A stretch of 64,000 bases of DNA from Cohnella rhizosphaerae (GTDB taxonomy: Bacteria; Bacillota; Bacilli; Paenibacillales; Paenibacillaceae). A program made the translations under genes and the position numbers. The notes below the pieces were generated by a model. It saw nothing but the letters and a program-made list of their open reading frames with translations. It was not told the DNA's origin and did no database searches. Within the stretch, counting starts at the first letter, position 1, and the number at the start of each line of letters is the position of its first letter. The stretch is from NCBI RefSeq assembly GCF_029525575.1, contig NZ_JAPDIA010000003.1:736214-800213 (forward strand), read 5' to 3'. Below, piece after piece: positions 45,869 to 54,711 of the stretch.

Positions 45869-46945
45869 ATGGCTGCGATCCGGGTGCTGGTGGTCGACGA
45901 TTCGATCTTTATGCGCAAGCTGATCAAGCGCCTGCTCGAGGAAGACCCGGAGTTGTCCGTGCCGGGGGTGGCGACGAACGGCGCGGAAGCGGTGCGCATG
46001 ACCCAGGAGCTCGTGCCGGACGTCGTCACGATGGACGTCGAGATGCCCGGCATGAACGGTCTGGACGCGGTATCCGCCATTATGAGGTCGCGTCCGGTGC
46101 CCATCGTCATGCTCAGCTCGCAGACGCAGGAGGGCGCGGCCGCGACGATCGACGCGCTGCGGCGGGGCGCCGTAGACTTCGTCGGCAAGCCTTCGGGCTC
46201 CACCTCATTCGACTTGTACAAAGTGAGGACGGAGCTGGTCGCAAAAGTCAAAGCGGCGTCCAAAACGCGAAAGACGGCGCTTAAGCTTCCGTCGGCGGCG
46301 GTGAATCCCGCCCCCAGAGGCGCAGCCGCCGGGGCGGTGCGCGAGGATGCGCCCGGCTTCAGGTCGTTCGGTCAGATCGTCGCGATCGGCACTTCGACCG
46401 GGGGGCCTCGCGCGCTGGATGCCGTTCTAACGGCTTTGCCGCCCGATTTCCGGTGCCCGGTGCTTGTCGTGCAGCACATGCCGCCTCGCTTCACCAAGTC
46501 GCTCGCCGAGCGCTTGAACGCCATTTGCGAGGTGCGCGTATCCGAAGCGGAGGATGGGGAGTCTTTGCGAGGAGGCCGGGTCTACATCGCGCCGGGCGAC
46601 AAGCATCTGACGATCGCGGAGAAGGGCGGCGCGTATGTCGTGAAGCTCACGGAGGAGCCGCTGCGCAGCGGCCACCGTCCTTCCGTGGACGTGCTGTTCG
46701 AATCGGTAGCCCGCCTGTCCAGGTTGAAGCGTCATTACGTCATCATGACGGGCATGGGGCAGGATGGCGCGAAGGGCATGCTGCTGGCCAAGGAGCTCGG
46801 CGCGGCTTCGACGATCGCGGAGTCGCAGGAGACCTGCGTCGTGTACGGCATGCCCCGGTCCGCGGTCGAGCTAGGCTGCGTGGAGCATATCGTGCCGCTC
46901 GGGCGCATCGCCGACAAGATCGTTCAAGTCACAGGGAAGGACTGA
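45869..46945 (+). CDS. cheB: CheB receptor methylesterase
   Basis: 358 residues, intact; start after GGAAAGGAGAGAGG. Receiver domain with D10/D11, phospho-acceptor D56 (VVTMDVEMPG), linker, and methylesterase domain with catalytic Ser near 174 (GTSTGGPRAL), His near 203 (VVQHMPPRF) and Asp near 298 (MTGMGQDGAKGM). Demethylates or deamidates receptor glutamates. Last gene of the operon. Confidence 0.94.
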   Translation: MAAIRVLVVDDSIFMRKLIKRLLEEDPELSVPGVATNGAEAVRMTQELVPDVVTMDVEMPGMNGLDAVSAIMRSRPVPIVMLSSQTQEGAAATIDALRRGAVDFVGKPSGSTSFDLYKVRTELVAKVKAASKTRKTALKLPSAAVNPAPRGAAAGAVREDAPGFRSFGQIVAIGTSTGGPRALDAVLTALPPDFRCPVLVVQHMPPRFTKSLAERLNAICEVRVSEAEDGESLRGGRVYIAPGDKHLTIAEKGGAYVVKLTEEPLRSGHRPSVDVLFESVARLSRLKRHYVIMTGMGQDGAKGMLLAKELGAASTIAESQETCVVYGMPRSAVELGCVEHIVPLGRIADKIVQVTGKD

Positions 46946-46979
46946 GCGCGGCGGATGCCGACATGGAAGACTCGGGGAA

Positions 46980-47026
46980 CAGGGCAGTGCGCGTCATGAA
47001 AAATGGCGCTGCACCGCCCTTTTTTC
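46980..47026 (+). terminator. Probable terminator after cheB
   Basis: An imperfect GC-rich hairpin (GGGCAGTGCGC ... GGCGCTGCACCGCCC) followed by six T. Confidence 0.55.
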
Positions 47027-47280
47027 ATGGCATGCAGGGCTCGTCCGAGGCTGGCCGACGGCATCGAGCGTTTGCGTTTTGAATCGTGGAAAAAAAAAGG
47101 ATTACGATTTTTGTCGACTTTAAGCAAATGTTTAGCGCTACGGACTAAAATAATGTTCCCGGGATATCGAAATATAAAGAATAGTGTCGAAATTTGTTGT
47201 AAAAGAATTTGGTCCATATTACCAATGAGAATTTTACCATCCTGCTTTAGAATGTAGAAATATGGCGAGCGAGGAAGGGA

Positions 47281-49293
47281 ATGCTTGTGAAAAAATCGCC
47301 TATCGTCTCTCATCGAGCGTCGGCCGCCCATCGGAATCGGTCCTACAGAAAAACGCCTCCGGCTGCGCAGGATATGGAACGAGTCAAAATGCGCCGCATC
47401 ATGGACTCGTTAGGCGTGGCGATGTGTTCGTACGAGGCAGAGACGGGGCGCTGCGATTGTTTGTCCGATTCCGTGCTGTCGGTGACGGGATACGCCAAGG
47501 AACAGCTCCAAGACATGCGCGCGTGGGAACGAATCGTGCATCCGGACGATTTTGCCGTTTTTCTGGCGCTGGACATGACGGGCGCCGGGGCGAACGACCT
47601 GGAGTGCCGCATCTATCGTTCGGACGGAGAAATGCGTTGGCTTAACGTGTGCGTATCCTTTCCGACGGACGCAACGGGCCGCAAATTGATTAACGCGATC
47701 ATTCGCGACGTGACCGGGGCCAAACTAGCGGGACGCGGTTCTTCGGCTGAACCGCCCCGTGCCGGCGCGAACGCGAGGGAAGCGCATGCCGTCGGAGGGA
47801 TAGACCTTCGATTGATCGACCAGAGCCCGGACGCCATCATTTTGCATCGCGATTATCGGATCGAATACGCCAATCCTGCGGCGATGGCGCTGTTCGGCGC
47901 CAAGGGCGAACTGACGGAGGCCAGGCTTCTCGGGATGATTCATCCCGAAGGTTTGGACGAGGCGATCTCCCGTCTGTCGCAGGTATATCGCTCCGCCAGC
48001 ACGAGCGCGCCGGCGGAGCAGCGGCTCGTGCGGATGGACGGTTCGTTCGTGGACGTCGAGGTTGTCACCGGTCCCGTGTCTTATAAGGGAAGCGTCGTTG
48101 CGATCTCGATCCTGCGCGACATTACCGAACTCAAGCAGGCGGAGCGTCAACGGCTGGAGACCGAGCGTCTGGTCCACGAGACCGGGGAGCTTTACAAGCG
48201 ATTGCAAAATAGCCTGGACGTTTTCTCGAGCGCCCTGTTCGGTATGGTTAAAGTGTCCGAGATGGAAGGGCGCCTCATCGAAGTCGTGCGGGACGTGTTG
48301 ACGACCGAGGCTGTCACCCTGGTGGAGGTTCGCCCCGACCGCCGCGGCGTCCTGCGCGCGGGCGCGCGGATTCCCCGCTGGCTTGCGGGGGCGCCCCGGG
48401 AGTGGAGCGCCGACTTGCCGCTGTGCCGCGTCGTCGATCGGTCGGAGGGCTACCTTATCCGGATCGGGGATATCCGCAGATCGGTCTACGTGCTGTGCGT
48501 GGGAGAGCGTCCCGAGCCGCTTCGGCTCGAGCAGGTCCGCATCTGGCTCGAGACGATCTGCCGTTATGTCAGCGTATTGTACGACAACTTCCTGGTCATC
48601 GAGGATTTGACCCGGGAGGTGGAGTCGGCATCGACGCAGGCGGCCGTACCGTCCAGACTGCTTCGGCTGCTGTTCCAGCTGAACGAGCACGAGCGCAAGC
48701 GGTTCGCCCAGGATCTGCACGACTCGGTGCTGCAGGAGCAGATCGTCTGGTATCGCAAGGCGGAGCAGATGATCGCGGAGCCCGCGCTGGATCCGGACAC
48801 GCGGGACAAGCTTCAGTCGATCGCGGAGGGCATGCTCGACGTCATGTATCAGATACGCATGACGTGCATCGATCTGCGTCCGCCCATGCTGAAGGAAGCC
48901 GGTCTGTCTTCTTCGCTGGCGTCGCTGTTCGAGCTGACGCAGCTGCGCGCCGATTATGCGATCGACTACCAGCTCGGCGATATCGGGCAAGCGTTGTGCG
49001 AGGATCAGATGCTCGGCATTTACCGCGTCGTGCAAGAGCTGCTGGCGAACGCGTCCAAGCACTCGCGGGCGACGCGGGTGAAGATCTCGCTCGCGGCGTC
49101 GGCAGGCTTGATTCATTTGCACTACGAGGACAACGGCGTTGGCATGGACATCGAGAAAGCGGAGAGCGCGTTCGCGAGCATGGGCGTATACGGCATGAAG
49201 GAGCGCGTGCACAGCATGCGCGGCCAGATCGTCTTCTGCTCGGCCCCGAACGACGGGCTCTCCATCAGCATCCGCATTCCGGCTGCCGTCTAG
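47281..49293 (+). CDS. Cytoplasmic PAS-containing NarL-type sensor histidine kinase
   Basis: 670 residues, intact, without membrane segments. PAS domain 1 spans about residues 38-148 (ETGRCDCLSDSVLSVTGYAKEQL ... ERIVHPDD) and PAS 2 about 173-285 (IDQSPDAIILHRDYRIEYANPAAMALFG). A GAF-like region follows, then HisKA_3 with phospho-His480 in RFAQDLHDSVLQEQ and a DLRPPML motif, then HATPase_c (ELLANASKHSRATRVKI; YEDNGVGMD; GVYGMKERV). It is a DegS/ComP-like kinase that should phosphorylate the regulator encoded 27 bp downstream. Signal unknown, probably intracellular or redox. Confidence 0.9.
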   Translation: MLVKKSPIVSHRASAAHRNRSYRKTPPAAQDMERVKMRRIMDSLGVAMCSYEAETGRCDCLSDSVLSVTGYAKEQLQDMRAWERIVHPDDFAVFLALDMTGAGANDLECRIYRSDGEMRWLNVCVSFPTDATGRKLINAIIRDVTGAKLAGRGSSAEPPRAGANAREAHAVGGIDLRLIDQSPDAIILHRDYRIEYANPAAMALFGAKGELTEARLLGMIHPEGLDEAISRLSQVYRSASTSAPAEQRLVRMDGSFVDVEVVTGPVSYKGSVVAISILRDITELKQAERQRLETERLVHETGELYKRLQNSLDVFSSALFGMVKVSEMEGRLIEVVRDVLTTEAVTLVEVRPDRRGVLRAGARIPRWLAGAPREWSADLPLCRVVDRSEGYLIRIGDIRRSVYVLCVGERPEPLRLEQVRIWLETICRYVSVLYDNFLVIEDLTREVESASTQAAVPSRLLRLLFQLNEHERKRFAQDLHDSVLQEQIVWYRKAEQMIAEPALDPDTRDKLQSIAEGMLDVMYQIRMTCIDLRPPMLKEAGLSSSLASLFELTQLRADYAIDYQLGDIGQALCEDQMLGIYRVVQELLANASKHSRATRVKISLAASAGLIHLHYEDNGVGMDIEKAESAFASMGVYGMKERVHSMRGQIVFCSAPNDGLSISIRIPAAV

Positions 49294-49320
49294 ACCGGGC
49301 TGCGACGGGAGGGCATTCAT

Positions 49321-50028
49321 ATGATAGAAGTGCTGACGGTAGACGACCATCCCTCGGTCATGGAAGGCACGAAGCTGCTGCTCGAGCAGGAAGGGGACAT
49401 CCGGGTGCGCTTCGCGAATACGGCCGCCGCAGCGATCGATCTGCTGCAGCGGCTCCGGTTCGACGTGATCCTCGTCGATCTGCAGATGCCCGATATGAAC
49501 GGGCTCGAGCTGTCGAAGCGCATGCTCGGCGTCCGGCCGGACGCGACGATCCTCATCTACACGGGTTTCGATTTCAAAAATCAATTTAACGTGATGGTCG
49601 AGTCGGGACTTTCCGGCTTCCTGCCCAAGACGGTGAACCGGGAGCAGCTCGTGACTGCCGTTCGTTGCGCGGCGCGCGGAGAGGCCGTACTCCCGCTCGA
49701 ACTGCTCAGGCAGCTGAGACGCGCGAGCGAACCGCGGCCCGAGCCCCGCGTCGACCAGACGTGCGCGTCCGTGTCCGATAGGGATCGGCAGATTCTGACG
49801 GAGATCGCCAGGGGCAGGAGCAACAAAGAAATCGCGCAAGCGCTGCTGATCAGCCAGCGGTCGCTCGAATACGCGCTGACGGATCTTTTTCACAAGCTGA
49901 AGGTCAAATCGAGAGTCGAGGCCGTCATCAAGGCGGGCCAGCTTGGCATCGTGGACGAGGGAGAGCGCGGCGCGCAGCGACGGGCCGATCATTCTTTCGT
50001 CGCGCAAACCGGCCTGGATGCGATATAA
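49321..50028 (+). CDS. NarL/ComA-type response regulator
   Basis: 235 residues. Receiver domain with D8/D9 and phospho-acceptor D53 (ILVDLQMPD), the ThrGly switch in LIYTGFD and Lys in LPKTV; LuxR-type helix-turn-helix at about 148-205 (VSDRDRQILTEIARGRSNKEIAQALLISQRSLEYALTDLFHKLKVKSR). The C-terminal tail is longer than usual. Partner of the kinase just upstream; target genes unknown. Confidence 0.92.
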   Translation: MIEVLTVDDHPSVMEGTKLLLEQEGDIRVRFANTAAAAIDLLQRLRFDVILVDLQMPDMNGLELSKRMLGVRPDATILIYTGFDFKNQFNVMVESGLSGFLPKTVNREQLVTAVRCAARGEAVLPLELLRQLRRASEPRPEPRVDQTCASVSDRDRQILTEIARGRSNKEIAQALLISQRSLEYALTDLFHKLKVKSRVEAVIKAGQLGIVDEGERGAQRRADHSFVAQTGLDAI

Positions 50029-50044
50029 AGATCGCCTCGCTCAA

Positions 50045-50069
50045 ATCCCCGCTTGCAATCGCGGGGGAT
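50045..50069 (+). terminator. Hairpin after the response regulator gene
   Basis: ATCCCCGC-TTGCAATC-GCGGGG stem without a clear T tract; weak terminator or mRNA end stabiliser. Confidence 0.45.
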
Positions 50070-50070
50070 G

Positions 50071-50115
50071 TTGCTGTATATTTATCTTAAATTAAAGATA
50101 AATAATTTAAAGATA
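50071..50115 (+). promoter_or_regulatory. AT-rich promoter/operator region of the dioxygenase gene
   Basis: ATCTTAAATTAAAGAT (50084-50099) has matching ends ATCTT/AAGAT, and TTAAAGATA occurs twice (50092 and 50107). This is the only AT-rich stretch near this gene. In Bacillus, related dioxygenase genes are repressed by the MarR-type MhqR; such a regulator may bind here, but no such gene is in the window. Confidence 0.45.
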
Positions 50116-50150
50116 TAAGGAATCGCCGACAGGCGAAGGAGACGATAGCG

Positions 50151-51101
50151 ATGACCCAGAAAACGGCAGGCATTCACCACATTACCGCATTCGTTCGCAA
50201 CGCGCAGGAAAACGTCGACTTTTACGCAGGCGTACTCGGGCTTAGACTCGTGAAGAAGACGGTTAACTTCGACGGCCCGGAGGTCTATCACCTTTATTTC
50301 GGCAATGAGAGCGGGAGTCCCGGCACGGCGATTACGTTTTTTCCGTTCGAGCACGGCCGCAAGGGGCTGATCGGCGGCGGCCAGGTCGGTTGGTCGACGT
50401 TCGCGGTGCCGGTCGGCGCGCTCGCCTTCTGGGAAGAACGCCTGACGAAGCTTGGGATCGCCTTCGAACGGACGACGCGGTTCGGAGAGACCTTCCTGCG
50501 ATTCCGCGACCGCGACGAGCTGCAGCTCGAACTGGTCGAGCGCGAGCGGGGCGCGCCGAGCAAGTGGTCGTTCGGCGGGGTGCCGGCGGATAAGGCGATC
50601 AAGGGACTTGGCGGCGCCGTCCTGTTCAGCCTTGCGCCCGACAAGACGATGACGGCGCTGCAGGAGCTGCTCGGGCTCGAAAAGGTCGGCTCGGAAGGCG
50701 GCCTCGCCCGGTTTCGCGCGTACGGGGAGCTGGGCAATATCGTCGAGGTGCGGGAGGAGGCGGTGCCGGGCGGTCACGGCGGCGCAGGCACGGTGCACCA
50801 TATCGCCTGGCGCGCGAAGAACGACGAGGATCACCGCGTTTGGCGCGAGCGCGCGCTCGTGCACGGCTTTCAGCCGACGCCCTTTACCGATCGACAGTAC
50901 TTCAACGCTATTTACTTCCGCGAGAGCGGGGGCATTCTGTTCGAGATCGCGACCGATCCGCCAGGCTTCGCCCGCGACGAGCCGATCGAGGGACTCGGCG
51001 AGCGGCTGATGCTGCCCGAATGGTTCGAGCCAAGACGCGCCGAGCTTGCAGCCGTGCTGCCGCCGATCGAGGTTCGCGTGCTGGATGCCGATCGGGCATA
51101 A
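50151..51101 (+). CDS. Ring-cleaving dioxygenase, MhqO/MhqA-like (VOC family)
   Basis: 316 residues made of two vicinal-oxygen-chelate units (residues about 6-140 and 150-285). Metal-ligand motifs: AGIHHITAFV (His), EDRDELQLEL-type RDRDELQLELVE (Glu), TVHHIAWRA (His) and GGILFEIATDPPGF (Glu). Close in layout to the Bacillus MhqO/MhqE proteins involved in resistance to quinones and hydroquinones. AAGGAG precedes the ATG. Probably in an operon with the flavin reductase 75 bp downstream. Confidence 0.88.
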   Translation: MTQKTAGIHHITAFVRNAQENVDFYAGVLGLRLVKKTVNFDGPEVYHLYFGNESGSPGTAITFFPFEHGRKGLIGGGQVGWSTFAVPVGALAFWEERLTKLGIAFERTTRFGETFLRFRDRDELQLELVERERGAPSKWSFGGVPADKAIKGLGGAVLFSLAPDKTMTALQELLGLEKVGSEGGLARFRAYGELGNIVEVREEAVPGGHGGAGTVHHIAWRAKNDEDHRVWRERALVHGFQPTPFTDRQYFNAIYFRESGGILFEIATDPPGFARDEPIEGLGERLMLPEWFEPRRAELAAVLPPIEVRVLDADRA

Positions 51102-51176
51102 TGATGGATGCCAATGCTACGTAAGGGATGCCGCGCAGGCCGCGCATGACGGCCGCGGCGAAGGGAGAGAACAAGC

Positions 51177-51788
51177 ATGATCGCGATCGATCCGTCCGAA
51201 CAAACCGAACGGGACAACTACAAGCTTATGATCGGAAGCATCGTGCCGCGCCCGATCGCGCTAATGACGACGCTGTCGGCAGACGGGGTCGTGAACGCGG
51301 CGCCGTTCAGCTACTTCAACATCGTGACCGCGAATCCGCCGATGGTGTCGATATCGGTCCAGCGCAAGGGCGGGGTTCAAAAGGACAGCGCGCGCAACGC
51401 CGTGGCGACCGGCAGCTTCGTCGTTCACGTCACCGACGAGTCGAACGTGCGCGCGGCGAACCTGGCGGCTGCGAATCTGCCGCCGGAGGCGAGCGAGCTG
51501 GACTTTGCCGGCTTCACCGCCGTGCCGAGCAGCGCCGTGCCCGTGCCGGGGCTCGCCGAGGCGAAGATCCGGATGGAGTGCGTGCTTGAGCGCGCCTATC
51601 CGTTGGGCGGAACGGACGACGCGCCGGCCTGCGACCTGCTGATCGGACGCGTCGTCCGCTTCCACGTCGCCGACGAGCTGCTCAGCGACGGCAGAATCGA
51701 CGCGCAGCGGCTCCAGCCGGTCAGCCGGCTGGCCGGCAACGCGTACGCGAAGCTGGGCGAGGCGTTCTCGCTGGATCGGCCGGAGTAA
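51177..51788 (+). CDS. Flavin reductase-like (FMN-binding split-barrel) protein
   Basis: 203 residues. GSIVPRPIALMTTLSADGVVNAAPFSYFNIVTANPPMVSISVQ is the signature of the flavin reductase-like domain family, with the FMN-binding NxAPFSYF motif near residue 40, and VVHVTDESNVRAANLAAA near 82. It may reduce flavin or quinone substrates together with the neighbouring dioxygenase. GGGAGAG precedes the start. Confidence 0.88.
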   Translation: MIAIDPSEQTERDNYKLMIGSIVPRPIALMTTLSADGVVNAAPFSYFNIVTANPPMVSISVQRKGGVQKDSARNAVATGSFVVHVTDESNVRAANLAAANLPPEASELDFAGFTAVPSSAVPVPGLAEAKIRMECVLERAYPLGGTDDAPACDLLIGRVVRFHVADELLSDGRIDAQRLQPVSRLAGNAYAKLGEAFSLDRPE

Positions 51789-51825
51789 GGGAGCGAGCAG
51801 GCGAGATTGCCGCGGCTAGGTGAGC

Positions 51826-53397
51826 GAAGTGCTGCCGAGGGAAAGCACATGCGGGAGTAGGCGCGGCTGAGGATGCGAAGTGCTGTCGAGGGAAAGCACA
51901 TGCGGGAGTAGGCGCGGCTGAGGATGCGAAGTGCTGCCGAGGGAGAGCACACGCGGGCGTAGGCGCGGCCGAGGATGCGAAGTGCTGTCGATGGAAAGCA
52001 CATGCGGGTGTAGGCGCGACTGAGGACGCGAAGTGCTGTCGAGGGAAAGCACATGCGGGTGTAGGTGCGGCGGAGGATGCGAAGTGCTGTCGAGGGAAAG
52101 CACATGCGGGTGTAGGTGCGGGTGAGGATGCGAAGTGCTGTCGAGGGAAAGCACATGCGGGTGTAGGTGCGGGTGAGGATGCGAAGTGCTGTCGAGGGAA
52201 AGCACATGCGTGCGTAGGCGCGGCTGAGGATGCGAAGTGCTGCCGAGGGAAAGCACATGCGGGCGTAGGCGCGGGTGAGGATGCGAAGTGCTGCCGAGGG
52301 AAAGCACATGCGGGAGTAAGCGCGGCCGAGGATGCGAAGTGCTGTCGAGGGAAAGCACATGCGTGCGTAGGCGCGGCGGAGGACGCGAAGTGCTGTCGAT
52401 GGAAAGCACATGCGGGCATTGGCGCGGCTGAGGATGCGAAGTGCTGTCGATGGAAAGCACATGCGGGTGTAGGCGCGGCTGAGGATGCGAAGTGCTGTCG
52501 AGGGAAAGCACATGCGGGAGTAGGCGCGGCTGAGGATGCGAAGTGCTGTCGATGGAAAGCACATTCGGGAGTAGGCGCGGCGGAGGACGCGAAGTGCTGT
52601 CGATGGAAAGCACATGCGGGTGTAGGCGCGGCTGAGGATGCGAAGTGCTGCCGAGGAAAGCACATGCGGGAGTAGGCGCGGCTGAGGATGCGAAGTGCTG
52701 TCGATGGAAAGCACATGCGGGCGTAGGCGCGGCTGAGGATGCGAAGTGCTGTCGAGGGAAAGCACATGCGTGCGTAGGCGCGGCCGAGGATGCGAAGTGC
52801 TGCCGAGGGAAAGCACATGCGGGAGTAGGCGCGGCTGAGGATGCGAAGTGCTGTCGAGGGAAAGCACATGCGGGTGTAGGCGTGGCTGAGGATGCGAAGT
52901 GCTGCCGAGGGAAAGCACATGCGGGCGTAGGCGCGGCGGAGGATGCGAAGTGCTGTCGAGGGAAAGCACATGCGGGCGTAGGCGCGGCTGAGGATGCGAA
53001 GTGCTGTCGAGGGAAAGCACATGCGGGAGTAGGCGCGGCTGAGGATGCGAAGTGCTGTCGATGGAAAGCACATGCGGGAGTAGGCGCGGCGGAGGATGCG
53101 AAGTGCTGTCGATGGAAAGCACATGCGGGAGTAGGCGCGGCTGAGGATGCGAAGTGCTGCCGATGGAAAGCACATGCGGGTGTAGGCGCGGCTGAGGATG
53201 CGAAGTGCTGTCGAGGGAAAGCACACGCGGGCGTAGGCGCGGCGGAGGATGCGAAGTGCTGTCGAGGGAAAGCACATGCGGGCGTAGGCGCGGCCGAGGA
53301 TGCGAAGTGCTGTCGAGGGAAAGCACATGCGGGCATTGGCGCGGCTGAGGATGCGAAATGCTGCCGATGGAAAGCACATGCGGGCATCTATGCGTGA
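51826..53397. repeat. 51-bp tandem array C, 31 units
   Basis: GAAGTGCTG (last copy GAAATGCTG) starts at 51826 and recurs every 51 bp to 53355. One unit near 52650 lacks a single G, making the total 30 x 51 minus 1. Each unit has the short inverted repeat GTGCT / AGCAC around TCGAGGGA-like sequence, then ATGCGGG, GTAGGCGCGGC and GAGGATGC. Variation is confined to a few positions, mostly T/C or G/A exchanges, implying recent homogenisation. Open frames across it on both strands are by-products of the 17-codon period. It begins 38 bp after the flavin reductase stop and ends 100 bp before the DUF4917 gene. Confidence 0.97.
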
Positions 53398-53496
53398 TCG
53401 TCCGGAAAGCATGGCGTCTCCCTGTCTGGTATACTCGAATCGAAGCCCGGCATCGCCGGGAACCTAGATTCCGAGGATGCCGGGGGGAGGCGCCAT

Positions 53497-54543
53497 ATGT
53501 CTTTTCGCTACGAGATGTATGCTTATCGGGATATCCAGGAAGCGCATACAGATGGGCTGCTGGCGGGCAACGGGCTGTCGATCTCCTATTCGCCGCGGTT
53601 CAGCTACGGCTCGCTCTTCCAGGCCGCGACGCCATTCATGGAGGAGACCGTGTCCGCGATCTTCCGGGCGCTCGGCACGACCAACTTCGAACTGGCGCTG
53701 CGCGAGATCAACCAGGCGATCAGCCTGAACGGGCTCGTGGGCAACGCCAGCGGCAGACTGCCGGACCTCTACGCGGATATCCGGCACGCGCTCGTCCGGG
53801 TCGTGCAGCAGGTGCATCCCGAGAAGACGGACATCGACACGCCCGCAGGCGCGCAGGCTGCGGAGGGCCGCAGGCATGGCAGACTCGCCGAGCTGGGCGT
53901 GCAGCTTGCCCGGTTCAAGGCGATTTTCACCACTTCCTACGACCTGATTCCGTACTGGGCCATCATGACCGCGCCGTCTTCCTTCAAGGATTACTTCTTC
54001 GACTGCCTCTTCTCGTCCGAGGTGCCGGAGAAGTACCTGGAGCGCATTCCGCTTCATTTCCTGCACGGCGCGCTGCACCTGTACACGGAGGACAAGCGCA
54101 CGCGCAAGATCGTGGCCGAGAGCCGCCACCTCACGCTGCCGCGCACGCTCGACCAGCTGTACCGGAGCGGGGACGCGGTGCCGCTTTTCGTATCCGAAGG
54201 GCTGAGCCGCCACAAGATGTCGCGCATTTTGGAAAACGAGTACCTCTCGTTTTGTTACGACAGCCTGAAGCGCCAGTCCGGCGGGCTCACGGTATTCGGC
54301 CTGTCGTTCGACGGGGACGAGCATATCGTCCAGGCCGTCCGGGAGTCGGCGCTAAGACGCATTGCAATAGGCATTTATACGCCGGGAATGAGCCCCGAAG
54401 CGATCATGCTCGAGCAGGCGAGGTATGCAGGCAAGTTCGGAAGCGACCGCGAGCTGGTGTTTTTCGACTCGGCCACGTTCGGGGGAGGCGGGAGAGGATC
54501 GCGCCGGCGGCGCTTAAGGGCGCCGCCGGCAAGTTCTAAATGA
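53497..54543 (+). CDS. DUF4917-type protein with SIR2-like features
   Basis: 348 residues as read. FKAIFTTSYDLIPYWAIM (about residue 145) and LHFLHGALHLY (about 190) resemble the TTNYD and HG motifs of SIR2-like NAD-binding folds, and the general layout fits DUF4917. GVFGLS-type LTVFGLSFDGDEHIVQAV near 270 matches the C-terminal sir2-like segment. If G5 at 54481-54485 has one extra base the end becomes FGEAGEDRAGGA at 54517. Function unknown; an NAD-related enzymatic or defence role is only suggested by fold resemblance. Confidence 0.7.
   Translation: MSFRYEMYAYRDIQEAHTDGLLAGNGLSISYSPRFSYGSLFQAATPFMEETVSAIFRALGTTNFELALREINQAISLNGLVGNASGRLPDLYADIRHALVRVVQQVHPEKTDIDTPAGAQAAEGRRHGRLAELGVQLARFKAIFTTSYDLIPYWAIMTAPSSFKDYFFDCLFSSEVPEKYLERIPLHFLHGALHLYTEDKRTRKIVAESRHLTLPRTLDQLYRSGDAVPLFVSEGLSRHKMSRILENEYLSFCYDSLKRQSGGLTVFGLSFDGDEHIVQAVRESALRRIAIGIYTPGMSPEAIMLEQARYAGKFGSDRELVFFDSATFGGGGRGSRRRRLRAPPASSK
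54504..54529. other. Perfect 10-bp hairpin at the DUF4917 gene end
   Basis: CCGGCGGCGC-TTAAGG-GCGCCGCCGG. The loop contains the TAA that would end the gene in the corrected frame. Not followed by a T tract. Confidence 0.7.
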
Positions 54544-54569
54544 ACGGAAAGCGCGTATAAATGAAAGCG

Positions 54570-54598
54570 TTGACACCTTGGCGGACGGGTGATAAGAT
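54570..54598 (+). promoter_or_regulatory. Promoter of the glycan operon
   Basis: TTGACA (54570-54575), 17-bp spacer, TAAGAT (54593-54598). Confidence 0.75.
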
Positions 54599-54603
54599 CA
54601 ATG

Positions 54604-54615
54604 TGAAACGGTTCA
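54604..54615. promoter_or_regulatory. LacI-type operator 1
   Basis: TGAAACGGTTCA, a CG-centred palindrome just downstream of the -10; member of a set of five similar sites (consensus TGAATCGDTTCA) in this locus. Confidence 0.7.
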
Positions 54616-54666
54616 TTATTTATTCTGTTCATCGCTATTCGGAGAATATTTTTTTTATGTAAATAA

Positions 54667-54678
54667 TGAATCGGTTCA
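54667..54678. promoter_or_regulatory. LacI-type operator 2
   Basis: TGAATCGGTTCA in the leader, 63 bp after operator 1 (about six helical turns), 34 bp before the WbsX-like start. The spacing suits looping by a LacI-family tetramer or dimer pair. Confidence 0.7.
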
Positions 54679-54711
54679 TTTTCAAAAACGAAGATTCAAG
54701 GGGTTGTTTGA

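Noticed and set aside
45038-46945. A CheR-CheB fusion protein of 635 residues
   Set aside because: The joined frame arises only because of an extra G (G7 at 45752) and an extra T (T8 at 45810). Repair gives a normal CheR end (FFYRKT) and a separate cheB with its own ribosome site.
47082-47113. Terminator with A9 tract before the histidine kinase
   Set aside because: AATCGT/ACGATT could pair around the A-rich loop, but the stem is only 6 bp and the cheB terminator already lies upstream; too weak to list as a feature.
18155-53397. CRISPR arrays
   Set aside because: Units are contiguous with whole-unit similarity and have no unique spacers of regular length; no cas genes are present.
51596-53412. 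Large repetitive proteins (about 250-590 residues) across array C
   Set aside because: Same reason: 17-codon period leaves frames open on both strands. Compositions such as repeated CAFPRQHFASS are by-products, and the minus-strand frames run into the flavin reductase gene.
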